From Rhodococcus_D sp039923155 (GTDB taxonomy: Bacteria; Actinomycetota; Actinomycetes; Mycobacteriales; Mycobacteriaceae), in NCBI GenBank assembly GCA_039923155.1, contig JBDTDI010000126.1, positions 1-8,337 on the forward strand: a stretch of 8,337 nt of DNA, in the 5' to 3' direction. The translations under genes and the position numbers were made by a program. The notes under the pieces are model-generated. The model made no database searches. It was not told the origin of the DNA and saw nothing but the letters and a program-made list of their open reading frames with translations. Positions 1 to 5,911 of this stretch are shown in pieces. The first letter of the stretch is position 1; the number at the start of each line of letters is the position of its first letter.

Positions 1-98
1 ACCGCCGACGCCGCCGAGCAGCTGTGGACAACCCGGCCGGGTGTGGACAACCAGGCCGATCCGCAGGCGCGGGACCCGGCAAGGGTCGGTGGGCGGTG
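1..98. other. Intergenic region downstream of the DUF2469 gene, reaching the window edge
   Basis: No reading frame here looks like a real gene. Besides the DnaA-box pair it holds a small hairpin at 73-87 (GACCC, 5-nt loop, GGGTC), 11 nt after the DUF2469 stop on the minus strand. That stem is only 5 bp and has no T-run, so I do not call it a terminator. In many actinobacteria a YraN-family gene follows DUF2469, but nothing of it is visible here. Confidence 0.5.
23..58. promoter_or_regulatory. Pair of DnaA-box-like 9-mers in a 19-bp-period direct repeat
   Basis: TGTGGACAA occurs at 23-31 and again at 42-50. Its reverse complement, TTGTCCACA, is the preferred DnaA box of Streptomyces and mycobacteria, and both copies match it perfectly and point the same way. 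The repeat is longer than the box: 23-39 and 42-58 agree at 16 of 17 bases. Between the boxes lies a perfect 12-bp palindrome, ACCCGGCCGGGT, at 31-42. The sites lie in the non-coding space downstream of the DUF2469 gene. I see no other copy of the 9-mer in the window. DnaA binding is inferred from the match alone; the sites could regulate a gene beyond the left edge or be a fortuitous repeat. Confidence 0.5.
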
Positions 99-422
99 CT
101 AGGAGCCGAACGGTCCGTCCTCCGGCAGCCGCAGCTCGGGCTTGTCCAGCTCCTCGACGTTGACGTCCTTGAAGGTGATGACCTTGACCTGCTTGACGAA
201 GCGCACCGGGCGGTACATGTCCCACACCCAGACATCGGCCATGCGGACCTCGAAGTAGATCTCTCCGTCGGCGTTGCGGGGGGTGACGTCCACGGAGTTG
301 GACAGGTAGAAGCGACGCTCGGTCTCCACCACGTAGGCGTACTGGCTGACGATGTCGCGGTACTCCCGGTAGAGGCTGAGCTCCATCTCCGTCTCGTACT
401 TCTCCAGGTCCTCAGCGCTCAC
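99..422 (-). CDS. DUF2469 family protein, 107 aa
   Basis: A small actinobacterial protein of unknown function. The sequence begins MSAEDLEKYETEMELSLYRE, which I recognise as the conserved opening of the family (M. tuberculosis Rv2901c is the member I recall). Other conserved-looking stretches are the ETERRFYL segment near residues 33-40, the VWVWDMYRP segment near 64-72 and FVKQVKVITFKDVN near 75-88. It is acidic at the N-terminus, has no membrane segment or signal peptide, and should be cytoplasmic. The start is a GTG at 422, not the upstream ATG at 512, because homology begins at MSAEDLEK and the extra 30 codons lie inside ilvD. The GTG overlaps the ilvD TGA as GTGA, so translation is probably coupled to ilvD. 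Family members usually follow rnhB directly; here ilvD lies between. The family call is firm, the function unknown. Confidence 0.93.
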   Translation of the reverse strand: MSAEDLEKYETEMELSLYREYRDIVSQYAYVVETERRFYLSNSVDVTPRNADGEIYFEVRMADVWVWDMYRPVRFVKQVKVITFKDVNVEELDKPELRLPEDGPFGS

Positions 423-2125
423 CCCGTCACCGCCCCGTAGGCCGCAGAGCCGACCAGAGCCGCGTACTTGGCCAGCACCCCCCGGGTGTATCGGGGGGGC
501 AGCGGCGCCCATCCCTCCCGCCGGGCCGCCAGCTCCTCGGCGTCGACGAGCAGGTCGATCGTCTTGTCCGCCACCACCACCCGCACCCGGTCTCCGCCAC
601 GCACCAGGGCGATCGGTCCCCCGTCGACCGCCTCAGGGGCGACGTGACCGATGCACAGACCGGTGGTGCCCCCGGAGAAGCGGCCGTCGGTGAGCAGGAG
701 CACGTCCTTGCCGAGACCGGCACCCTTGATCGCGGCCGTGATCGCCAGCATCTCCCGCATGCCCGGGCCGCCCTTGGGGCCCTCGTACCGGATCACCACC
801 ACGTCACCGGCGGTGATCTCCCCCGCCGTCAGGGCGTCCATCGCGGCCCGTTCCCGCTCGAACACCCGCGCCGGGCCCTCGAAGACCTCGGCGTCGAAAC
901 CGGCGGTCTTTACCACGGCCCCCTCCGGCGCCAGGGAACCGCGCAGCACCGACAAGCCACCGGAGCGGTGCAGCGGGTCGGACATCCGACGCAGCACCAC
1001 CCCGTCCGGGTCAGGCGGGTTGATCGTGGCCAAGTTCTCCGCGACGGTGCGGCCGGTCACCGTGAGCGCGTCACCGTCGAGCAGCCCGGCGTCCAGCAGG
1101 GCCCGCATGACCACCGGGATGCCCCCGTTGCGGTCCACGTCGTTCATCACGTACTGCCCGAAGGGCTTGAGGTTGCCGATGTGCGGGACCTTGTCACCGA
1201 TGCGGTTGAAGTCGTCCAGCGTCAGGTCGACCCGCGCCTCGCGGGCGATGGCGAGCAGGTGCAGCACCACGTTGGTGGAACCCCCCAGCGCCATCGCGAC
1301 GGCGATCGCGTTCTCGAAGGCAGGTTTGGTCAGGACGTCACTGGTGGTGATGCCCTGGCGGAGCATGCCGACGACCGCCTCGCCGGAGAGGTGCGCGAAG
1401 TTGTCCCGTCGGCGGTCGGCGGCCGGCGGCGAGGCCGAACCGGGCAGGCTCATGCCCAGCGCCTCGGCCACCGAGGCCATCGTGTTGGCCGTGTACATCC
1501 CGCCGCAGGCACCCTCACCGGGGCAGATCGCCCGCTCGATGCGGCCGAGGTCGTCGACGCTCATCTTCCCGGCCCTGCACGCCCCGACCGCCTCGAAGGA
1601 GTCGATGATCGTCACGTCGCGCTCGGATCCGTCGCTGAGCTTGACCCAACCGGGCGCGATGGTCCCGGCGTAGAGGAACACCGCAGCCAGGTCGAGGCGG
1701 GCCGCGGCCATGAGCATGCCGGGCAGCGACTTGTCGCAGCCGGCCAGCAGCACGGAGCCGTCCAGCCGCTCCGCCATCATCACCGTCTCCACCGAGTCGG
1801 CGATGACCTCACGGCTGACCAGGGAGAAGTGCATGCCCTCGTGGCCCATCGAGATGCCGTCGGAGACGGAGATGGTGCCGAACTGCAGGGGGTAGCCACC
1901 GCCGGCGTGCACACCCTCCTTGGCCCCCTGCGCCAGGCGGTTCAGCGACAGGTTGCAGGGGGTGATCTCGTTCCACGAGCTCGCGATGCCGATCTGGGGC
2001 TTGTCCCAGTCGTCGTCCCCCATCCCGACGGCACGAAGCATGCCGCGGCTGGTGGTTGCCTCGATGCCGTCGGTGACGACTCGGCTACGAGGCTTGATGT
2101 CCGGTCGGTCTTTGTCGAGGGCCAC
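419..2125 (-). CDS. ilvD: Dihydroxy-acid dehydratase, 568 aa
   Basis: Catalyses dehydration of 2,3-dihydroxy-isovalerate and 2,3-dihydroxy-3-methylvalerate to the 2-keto acids, the penultimate step of valine and isoleucine synthesis (EC 4.2.1.9). It is a cytoplasmic iron-sulfur enzyme. The expected cluster cysteines are visible: C57 in NEITPCNLS, C130 in AGCDKSLPG and C207 in GEGACGGMYTANTM. The C-terminal half has YEGPKGGPGMREML near 447-460 and LLTDGRFSGGTTGLC near 477-491, where S484 is the probable catalytic base. Length is normal for the family. I place the start at the GTG at 2125, before ALDKDRPDIKPRSR. The frame stays open upstream to 2263, but that Arg/Ala-rich extension looks like intergenic sequence and would run past a good promoter. 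The gene follows rnhB after 127 nt and overlaps DUF2469 by 4 nt. Being a metabolic gene inside a ribosome/secretion cluster is unusual. Confidence 0.97.
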   Translation of the reverse strand: MALDKDRPDIKPRSRVVTDGIEATTSRGMLRAVGMGDDDWDKPQIGIASSWNEITPCNLSLNRLAQGAKEGVHAGGGYPLQFGTISVSDGISMGHEGMHFSLVSREVIADSVETVMMAERLDGSVLLAGCDKSLPGMLMAAARLDLAAVFLYAGTIAPGWVKLSDGSERDVTIIDSFEAVGACRAGKMSVDDLGRIERAICPGEGACGGMYTANTMASVAEALGMSLPGSASPPAADRRRDNFAHLSGEAVVGMLRQGITTSDVLTKPAFENAIAVAMALGGSTNVVLHLLAIAREARVDLTLDDFNRIGDKVPHIGNLKPFGQYVMNDVDRNGGIPVVMRALLDAGLLDGDALTVTGRTVAENLATINPPDPDGVVLRRMSDPLHRSGGLSVLRGSLAPEGAVVKTAGFDAEVFEGPARVFERERAAMDALTAGEITAGDVVVIRYEGPKGGPGMREMLAITAAIKGAGLGKDVLLLTDGRFSGGTTGLCIGHVAPEAVDGGPIALVRGGDRVRVVVADKTIDLLVDAEELAARREGWAPLPPRYTRGVLAKYAALVGSAAYGAVTG

Positions 2126-2252
2126 GCCCGGAGTGTAGGACGGCGACCGACGGGTGCCAGCCCGGGTGAGGGTTCGTTCCGCCGGGCGTCGCCTGCGCGG
2201 CCAGCACGCTCGGCGCTCGCACGCCCGGCTGGTGGTCGGGCGCAGGGCGGCC
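2126..2252 (-). other. rnhB-ilvD intergenic gap
   Basis: This 127-nt gap is the longest in the left half of a cluster where other junctions overlap. It contains the candidate ilvD promoter close to the ilvD start. A 6-bp inverted match (GCCCGG with CCGGGC, about 16-nt loop, around 2160-2187) is too weak to call a terminator. The gap suggests that ilvD and DUF2469 form a transcription unit that can be expressed separately from lepB-rnhB. Confidence 0.5.
2132..2160 (-). promoter_or_regulatory. Candidate leaderless promoter of ilvD
   Basis: On the minus strand, TACACT at 2137-2132 fits the actinobacterial TAnnnT -10 pattern. CTGGCA at 2160-2155 matches TTGACA at 4 of 6 positions with a 17-nt spacer. 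The -10 ends 6 nt before the GTG at 2125, so transcription would start at or beside the start codon and give a leaderless mRNA, a common arrangement in actinobacteria. There is no clear Shine-Dalgarno sequence before this GTG, which agrees. Seen by eye only; no transcript data. Confidence 0.5.
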
Positions 2253-2915
2253 TCAGCTCGCACGGAGCCGGGCGGCTGCGACGTTGCGGTAGGAGAAGCG
2301 GTGCTCGCGGCACGGGCCGAGCCGGTGCAGCCTCTGCTGGTGCAGCGGGGTCGAGTACCCCTTGTGCTCGGCGAAGCCGTACCCGGGCAGGGCTCGGTCG
2401 AGCTCGACCATCATCCGGTCGCGAGTCACCTTCGCCAGGACGCTGGCGGCTGCGATGCAGGCCGCGGTGGCGTCCCCGCCGATCACCGGTAGCGAGGGTG
2501 CGCCGAGCCCGGGCACCCGGAACCCGTCGAGCAGGACGTACCCCGGCGTCACCGTCAGCCCGGCCACCGCCCGGCGCATGCCCTCGATGTTCACCACGTG
2601 CACCCCCAGAGCGTCGACCTCGGTCGCGGGGACCACGACGACGTTGGTGGCCACGGCCGAGCGCAGGATGAGCGGGAACAGGCGTTCACGCTCGGACTGG
2701 CGCAGCAGCTTGGAGTCGGTCAGGCCCTGCAGGGCGGGCAGCGGGCGGGCGGGCAGGATGCACGCCGCCACGACCAGCGGGCCGGCGCAGGCTCCTCGAC
2801 CCGCTTCGTCCGCTCCGGCCACGGGCCCCAGCCCGCAGCGCTGCAGGGTCGACTCGAGCGTGCGCAGTCCGCCGGCCGGGCGGATCGCCACCCGGGGTGG
2901 CCAGCCGCCGGTCAC
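2253..2915 (-). CDS. rnhB: Ribonuclease HII, 220 aa
   Basis: Cuts the RNA strand of RNA/DNA hybrids and starts removal of single ribonucleotides from DNA, using divalent metal ions; cytoplasmic. The type 2 RNase H active site is complete: D36 and E37 in GADEAGRGACAGP, D130 in LLDGFRVPG and D148 in IGGDATAACIAA, with the usual 18-residue spacing between the last two. The ASVLAKVTRDRMM helix and PGYGFAEHKGYSTP follow. The frame is open to an ATG at 3041, but that adds Arg-rich residues made by reading the lepB repeat in another frame. I choose the GTG at 2915, giving MTGGWPPRVAIRPAGGLR, because mycobacterial RnhB opens with a similar WPPR segment and because this GTG overlaps the lepB TGA as GTGA, implying coupling. 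A GTG at 2891 (212 aa) is a less likely alternative. Confidence 0.95.
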   Translation of the reverse strand: MTGGWPPRVAIRPAGGLRTLESTLQRCGLGPVAGADEAGRGACAGPLVVAACILPARPLPALQGLTDSKLLRQSERERLFPLILRSAVATNVVVVPATEVDALGVHVVNIEGMRRAVAGLTVTPGYVLLDGFRVPGLGAPSLPVIGGDATAACIAAASVLAKVTRDRMMVELDRALPGYGFAEHKGYSTPLHQQRLHRLGPCREHRFSYRNVAAARLRAS

Positions 2916-3874
2916 GGACCGACGGAGGTTCCCGCCCCCGGTCGAGCGGCCGCGACACTGTGGGCGTCGATCCTGGAGGCGTCGATCCTGGACGCGTCGA
3001 TCCTGGACGCGTCGATCTCGGGGGCGTGGATGATCCCCCACCGCGACACCGGGACGATGACCACCCGGGCCTTGCCGATCACGTTGGCCACAGGCACGGT
3101 GCCGCGCGCGTCGTCGCCGACGTGGACGCGGGAGTCGCCCGAGTTGTTCCGGTTGTCACCCATCATCCACAGGTGCCCGTCGGGCACGGTCACGGCCGCG
3201 AAGCACCGGCCGGACGTCACGCTGGAGGTGCAGTCCATGGCGCCCGGCACGAAGGAGAAATCGTTCACCACGTAGGGCTCGGTCAACGGCGTGCCGTCGA
3301 CCTGCACCCGCCCCTGCACGTCGCAGCACTTCACGGTCTGGCCTCCCGTGGCGATCACCCGCTTGACGAAGTCACGTTCGTCAGGAGGGGCGAGACCGAC
3401 GATGGCTCCGACCTGCCGAAGCCCGCGCACCAGCACGTTGGACGATCGGTCGGTGGTGAACTCGGTGTTCCACGAGTCGGGTCCCTTGAAGACCACCACG
3501 TCACCGGGACGGGGGTCGGTGAACCGGTAGCTGAGCTTGTCGACCACGATCCGGTCGTTGGTGTCCCCGCAGCCCGTGCACCCCACCAGGGTGGGTTCCA
3601 TCGACTCCGACGGGATCACGTACACCCGGGCCAGGAAGGTCTGGATCCCAAAGCTGAGGAGCAGCGCCACCACGACCAGAACCGGTAGCTCTCGGAGAAG
3701 AGAGCGCCGTCCCGGCGCGGCGGTGGGCGGGGGAAACTCATCACCCGGGTCGACCGAGCTCGGGTGGGCCGCGTCCGACGGCGGCTCCAGCATCGGTGCT
3801 GGTGTCGGCTCGTCGGCCGGGGGGTTCAGCTCGTCGGGCACGGCGGGAAGGCTAGCGCTGCTCGGCGTGCACAC
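2912..3874 (-). CDS. lepB: Type I signal peptidase, up to 320 aa
   Basis: Membrane-bound serine protease that removes signal peptides from exported proteins on the outer face of the membrane. A Pro/acid-rich cytoplasmic N-terminus (about 1-55) leads into one transmembrane helix (about 62-80). Next comes the catalytic motif PSESMEPTL with nucleophile S91, the KLSYR/PRPGDVVVF segment (113-129), general base K171 in DFVKRVIATGG, and the GDNRNNSGDSR box at 239-249. Cysteine pairs at 99/102 and 183/184 may be structural. After the conserved end (VSRWGIIH) there is an odd tail in which IDASR occurs three times in tandem, encoded by a 15-bp DNA repeat, followed by an Ala/Gly-rich end. The start is uncertain: GTG at 3874 gives 320 aa, while GTG at 3841 (309 aa) is equally possible, with a TAGCCT element 7 nt before it; neither has a clear Shine-Dalgarno sequence. 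It lies 21 nt after rplS and overlaps rnhB. Confidence 0.95.
   Translation of the reverse strand: MCTPSSASLPAVPDELNPPADEPTPAPMLEPPSDAAHPSSVDPGDEFPPPTAAPGRRSLLRELPVLVVVALLLSFGIQTFLARVYVIPSESMEPTLVGCTGCGDTNDRIVVDKLSYRFTDPRPGDVVVFKGPDSWNTEFTTDRSSNVLVRGLRQVGAIVGLAPPDERDFVKRVIATGGQTVKCCDVQGRVQVDGTPLTEPYVVNDFSFVPGAMDCTSSVTSGRCFAAVTVPDGHLWMMGDNRNNSGDSRVHVGDDARGTVPVANVIGKARVVIVPVSRWGIIHAPEIDASRIDASRIDASRIDAHSVAAARPGAGTSVGP
2964..3023. repeat. 15-bp tandem repeat in the 3' end of lepB
   Basis: The unit GCGTCGATCCTGGAC is repeated head to tail: 2964-2978 (one mismatch), 2979-2993 (perfect), 2994-3008 (perfect) and 3009-3023 (3' half diverged). A further decayed unit may start at 3024. Because 15 is a multiple of three, changes in copy number keep the lepB frame, and on the minus strand each unit adds one IDASR. 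The repeat lies past the conserved enzyme core, where length change should be tolerated. Confidence 0.9.
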
Positions 3875-3895
3875 CGAGGGCGCACGCCCAGCAGA

Positions 3896-4237
3896 TCAGC
3901 GCTTCTCCTTGATCTTCGCGGCCTTGCCGCGGAGGTCGCGCAGGTAGTACAGCTTGGCGCGGCGCACGTCGCCCCGCGTCGCCACCTCGATCATCGCGAT
4001 GCTGGGCGTGTGCAGCGGGAAGGTGCGCTCCACCCCGACCCCGAAGGACACCTTGCGGACGGTGAACGTCTCCCGGACCCCCGCGCCCTGACGTCGAATC
4101 ACCACGCCCTTGAACACCTGGACCCGCTCGCGCGTGCCCTCGGTGACGCGCACGTGCACGTTGAGGGTGTCGCCGGGGCGGAAGGCGGGGATGTCGTCGC
4201 GCAGCGACTTGGCGTCGAGGGCGTCCAGGGTGTTCAT
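3896..4237 (-). CDS. rplS: 50S ribosomal protein L19, 113 aa
   Basis: Large-subunit ribosomal protein at the interface between the 50S and 30S subunits. The whole protein matches the family: FRPGDTLNVHVRVTEGTRER (20-39), VQVFKGVVIRRQGAGVRETFTVRK in two halves (39-50 and 51-62), FPLHTPSIAMIEV (73-85), and the basic end AKLYYLRDLRGKAAKIKEKR (94-113). Length is typical. It has the only ATG start among the complete genes here, with AAGGA 10 nt upstream. It follows trmD after 96 nt and precedes lepB by 21 nt. The gap and its own good ribosome binding site suggest that its output can be set apart from rimM-trmD, as ribosomal proteins are needed in larger amounts than those enzymes. Confidence 0.98.
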   Translation of the reverse strand: MNTLDALDAKSLRDDIPAFRPGDTLNVHVRVTEGTRERVQVFKGVVIRRQGAGVRETFTVRKVSFGVGVERTFPLHTPSIAMIEVATRGDVRRAKLYYLRDLRGKAAKIKEKR

Positions 4238-4247
4238 GTGTCTACCG

Positions 4248-4252
4248 TCCTT
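4248..4252 (-). promoter_or_regulatory. Ribosome binding site of rplS
   Basis: AAGGA on the minus strand, 10 nt before the rplS ATG. It is one of the two clearest Shine-Dalgarno sequences in the window and supports the start at 4237. Confidence 0.6.
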
Positions 4253-4268
4253 GCGTGAGCGCGTGAGC
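4253..4268. repeat. Tandem octamer in the rplS leader
   Basis: GCGTGAGC occurs twice back to back, immediately upstream (in the direction of transcription) of the rplS Shine-Dalgarno sequence. The copies are identical. They do not form a stem with each other. Whether this has a role or is chance in GC-rich DNA cannot be told from one sequence. Confidence 0.5.
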
Positions 4269-4307
4269 AGAGGACCGTCCGGCGGATGTGCCCGCGACGT
4301 TCGTGCT

Positions 4308-4327
4308 CCGAGTGGGTGGCTGCTCGG
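4308..4327 (-). other. Small stem-loop after trmD
   Basis: CCGAG and CTCGG can pair with a 10-nt loop, starting 6 nt after the trmD stop. The stem is only 5 bp and no T-run follows, so it is a weak attenuator or mRNA-end candidate at most. It is the only such structure I see in the 96-nt trmD-rplS gap. Confidence 0.2.
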
Positions 4328-4333
4328 CCGTGG

Positions 4334-5128
4334 TCAAGCATGATCGGTAACGCAGTCGGTCCCGGGCAGCCATCCCAGTCTGCCAGAACCGGGCGCGCTG
4401 ACGAAACCGGCGTCGTCGAGCACGGCCCGGTCCGCGGCACTGAGCTGGGCGGTCGCGAGGAGCTCCGGGCGACGACGCGCCGTGCGCAGCACCGACTGCT
4501 GTCGCCGCCAGGCCGCGATCCGGGCGTGGTCCCCGCTGCGCAGCACCTCCGGAACGTCGTGGCCGCGCCAGCTCAGCGGGCGGGTGTAGGCCGGGCCCTC
4601 CAGCAGCCCGTCGGAGAAGGAGTCCTGCTCGGCGGAGGCGGCGTTGCCGAGGACCCCCGGGCGCAGACGCACCACGGCCTCGACGATCACCAGCACGGCT
4701 GCTTCGCCTCCGATGAGCACGTAGTCGCCGAGCGAGACCTCGATGACCCGCACCCGGCCGGCCGCCTCAACGACCACCCGTTCGTCGATGCCTTCGTAGC
4801 GGCCGCACGCGAAGACCAGGTGCTGAGCCTGGGCGAGCTCAGCGGCCAGCGCCTGGGTGAAGGGAACCCCGGCCGGGCTGGGCACCAGCAGCACCGACCC
4901 GTCATCGAGGACGTCGTCGAGCGCGGCTCCCCACACGTCGGCCTTCATCACCATCCCGGGACCACCGCCGTACGGCGAGTCGTCCACCGCCTGGTGAACG
5001 TCGTGGGTCCAGGACCGGAGGTCGTGGACCTCCAGCTGCACCAGGCCACGCTCGATCGCCCGCCCGAGCAGCGCCGCCCGCAGGGGTTGCAGGTACTCGG
5101 GGAAGATCGTGATGACGTCCAGTCGCAC
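4334..5128 (-). CDS. trmD: tRNA (guanine-N1)-methyltransferase, 264 aa
   Basis: Methylates G37 next to the anticodon of tRNAs that read CNN codons, using S-adenosylmethionine, and so prevents +1 frameshifting; cytoplasmic dimer with a trefoil-knot SPOUT fold. The family landmarks are in order: MRLDVITIFPEY at the start, DDSPYGGGPGMVM (49-61), the cofactor-site motif FACGRYEGIDERV (106-118), the knot SLGDYVLIGGEAA (132-144), LRPGVLGN (155-162), then the probable catalytic D169 in AEQDSFSDGLLEGPAYTRP, and the C-terminal RRQQSV...RRPELL helix. Length is normal. The start is the GTG at 5128; only one base separates it from the rimM stop, so translation is probably coupled to rimM. The rimM-trmD pairing is conserved across bacteria. 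Confidence 0.98.
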   Translation of the reverse strand: MRLDVITIFPEYLQPLRAALLGRAIERGLVQLEVHDLRSWTHDVHQAVDDSPYGGGPGMVMKADVWGAALDDVLDDGSVLLVPSPAGVPFTQALAAELAQAQHLVFACGRYEGIDERVVVEAAGRVRVIEVSLGDYVLIGGEAAVLVIVEAVVRLRPGVLGNAASAEQDSFSDGLLEGPAYTRPLSWRGHDVPEVLRSGDHARIAAWRRQQSVLRTARRRPELLATAQLSAADRAVLDDAGFVSAPGSGRLGWLPGTDCVTDHA

Positions 5129-5129
5129 G

Positions 5130-5654
5130 TCAGTGCTCCAGCAGCCCGTCGGGCGGATCGACGGTGACGGTCCCGGCGCTCGGATCGACCGCGGTGACGA
5201 TCGCGGCCACGAAGGGGATCAGGTGCTCCCCCTCGCTCGACCCGGCCGGACGCACCGACAACAGCTCCCCGCTGGCCCCGTGCAACACGTCGAGCACGGT
5301 CCCGACCTGGGTGCCGTCACCGGTCAGCACCCGCAGCCCGACCAGCTCGTGGTCGTAGAACTCGTCGGGGTCCTCCGAGGGAGGGAGCTCGCTGTGGTCC
5401 ACCACGAACAGCACACCCCGCAGCGCGTCGGCCGCGCCACGGTCCTCCACTCCGGCCAGGCGGACGAGCAACCGCCCGGAGTGTTCCCGGACCCCGGTGA
5501 CCTCGTGGTCGGCGGTGCCGCGCTCCCGCGGGCGGCGCGAGTGCAGGACGGTGCCCAGGGCGAACCGATGGGCAGGATCGTCGGTGCGCACCTCGACGAG
5601 AAGCTCGCCGTGAACCCCGTGCGAGCGGGCTACCCGCCCGATCACCACCTCCAC
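5130..5654 (-). CDS. rimM: Ribosome maturation factor RimM, 174 aa
   Basis: Assembly factor that binds the 30S head through S19 and is needed for efficient 16S rRNA processing; cytoplasmic. The N-terminal RimM domain is marked by VVIGRVARSHGVHGELLVEV (3-22) with TDDPAHRF behind it. The C-terminal PRC-barrel domain begins near EFYDHELVGLRV (about residue 98) and includes the later IPFVAAIVTAVD segment. Length fits the family. Start is the GTG at 5654, giving MEVVIGRVARSHG, 17 nt after the KH-protein gene; the Shine-Dalgarno sequence is weak. The stop is one base before trmD. It sits in the classical rpsP-rimM-trmD-rplS order, here with a KH gene between rpsP and rimM. Confidence 0.97.
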   Translation of the reverse strand: MEVVIGRVARSHGVHGELLVEVRTDDPAHRFALGTVLHSRRPRERGTADHEVTGVREHSGRLLVRLAGVEDRGAADALRGVLFVVDHSELPPSEDPDEFYDHELVGLRVLTGDGTQVGTVLDVLHGASGELLSVRPAGSSEGEHLIPFVAAIVTAVDPSAGTVTVDPPDGLLEH

Positions 5655-5671
5655 CTCGGATCCCGGTGCGC

Positions 5672-5911
5672 TCAGTGGTCGGTGTCGACGACGTCGACGC
5701 GCACGCCCCGCCCGCCGACCCCGGCGACCACCGTGCGCAGCGCGGTCGCCGTGCGCCCGCCCCGCCCGATGACCTTGCCGAGGTCGTCGGGATGGACCCG
5801 CACCTCGACGGTGCGCCCACGCCGACCGGTGACCATCTCGACCTGGACGTCGTCAGGGTTGGCGACGATCCCGCGGACGAGGTGCTCAACCGCCTCGGCG
5901 ACCGTGCTCAC
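5672..5911 (-). CDS. khpA: KH-domain RNA-binding protein, KhpA-like, 79 aa
   Basis: A single-domain KH RNA-binding protein. The GxxG loop that contacts RNA is visible in LGKVIGRGGRTATALRTVV (about 44-62), preceded by VEVRVHPDD. In other bacteria KhpA pairs with KhpB (Jag/EloR) to bind mRNAs and small RNAs and affect cell elongation; that role here is inferred from the family. Its length of about 80 residues and its place between rpsP and rimM are typical for Gram-positive bacteria. The GTG start overlaps the rpsP TGA as GTGA, so it is probably translated by ribosomes leaving rpsP. No other domain is present. Confidence 0.93.
   Translation of the reverse strand: MSTVAEAVEHLVRGIVANPDDVQVEMVTGRRGRTVEVRVHPDDLGKVIGRGGRTATALRTVVAGVGGRGVRVDVVDTDH

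Noticed and set aside
73..87. Hairpin after DUF2469 considered as a terminator
   Set aside because: The stem is only 5 bp, with no T-run and no flanking support.
423..512. N-terminal extension of the DUF2469 gene to the ATG at 512
   Set aside because: The extension lies wholly inside the ilvD end in another frame, and the family begins at MSAEDLEK.
2126..2263. N-terminal extension of ilvD to 2263
   Set aside because: The 46 extra residues are Arg/Ala-rich and not family-like, overlap the rnhB end, and would lie upstream of the candidate -10 element.
644..2671. A 675-codon open frame on the plus strand opposite ilvD and rnhB
   Set aside because: It is a mirror of GC-rich coding DNA: composition is rich in His, Arg, Gly and Val, no family is recognisable, and the opposite strand carries two clear, conserved enzymes.
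2916..3041. N-terminal extension of rnhB to the ATG at 3041
   Set aside because: The extra 42 residues are Arg/Gln/Asp repeats produced by reading the lepB minisatellite in another frame. The GTG at 2915 restores the usual RNase HII N-terminus and gives a GTGA overlap.
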